Origin: a bacterium 42_11
GTDB lineage: Bacteria; Synergistota; GBS-1
Direction: 5' to 3'
Assembly: GCA_001508835.1 (NCBI GenBank)
Contig: LGFB01000099.1
Location: 1-5,538 of the forward strand
DNA: 5,538 bases
A model generated the notes under the pieces. That model worked only from the letters and a program-made list of their open reading frames with translations. It was not told the origin of the DNA and ran no database searches. The translations under genes and the position numbers were made by a program. Positions 5,500 to 5,538 of the stretch are shown here, in pieces (the stretch's first letter is position 1; each line of letters starts with the position of its first letter).

Positions 5500-5538
5500 T
5501 CTAACTCAGTTAATTTTATCATAGTTTGTTGACATTGG

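Noticed and set aside
5529..5534. TTGACA on the plus strand as a -35 box of a promoter reading right
   Set aside because: It is a perfect hexamer, but the matching -10 would lie beyond the window edge, so it cannot be tested here.

Overview
The window is bacterial: genes are tightly packed, strong Shine-Dalgarno (SD) sites precede most plus-strand genes, and there are two clear intrinsic terminators. Arginine is mostly encoded by AGG/AGA in the plus-strand genes, as is common in thermophiles. The DUF1659/DUF2922/YvrJ trio is typical of Firmicutes and related anaerobes. A thermophilic or anaerobic Firmicutes-like or Synergistota-like bacterium is my best guess. It is an inference, not an assignment.

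Left part (2-3100, plus strand): a large signalling protein enters from beyond the left edge. It has at least four GAF sensor domains followed by an intact HD-GYP cyclic-di-GMP phosphodiesterase domain. Its last codons overlap the start of pxpA (5-oxoprolinase subunit A, LamB/YcsF family), so the two are probably co-transcribed and translationally coupled. A strong terminator follows pxpA. No pxpB or pxpC partner is visible.

Middle part (about 3100-4263, plus strand): a compact cassette of very small genes. It runs DUF1659, DUF2922, a 15-bp hairpin without a U-tract, a possible 50-residue ORF, an M15-type zinc peptidase, and a 51-residue YvrJ-family membrane protein. The YvrJ gene overlaps the peptidase 3' end by 74 bases in another frame, starts at TTG, and is easily missed by ORF calling. 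The cassette ends at a terminator shared with the convergent gene to its right. A cytoplasmic peptidoglycan peptidase next to a single-span, holin-like membrane peptide recalls a phage lysis module, but no phage structural gene is present and the role of the DUF proteins is unknown. This is the most interesting part of the window.

Right part (4255-5499, minus strand): a complete ClC-family anion transport protein. By motif alignment it lacks both glutamates that couple Cl-/H+ exchange, so a passive channel is more likely than an antiporter. The gene looks AT-richer than its neighbours and has no convincing SD.

No tRNA, rRNA, CRISPR array, insertion sequence or attachment site was seen, and no gap between genes exceeds about 130 bases.
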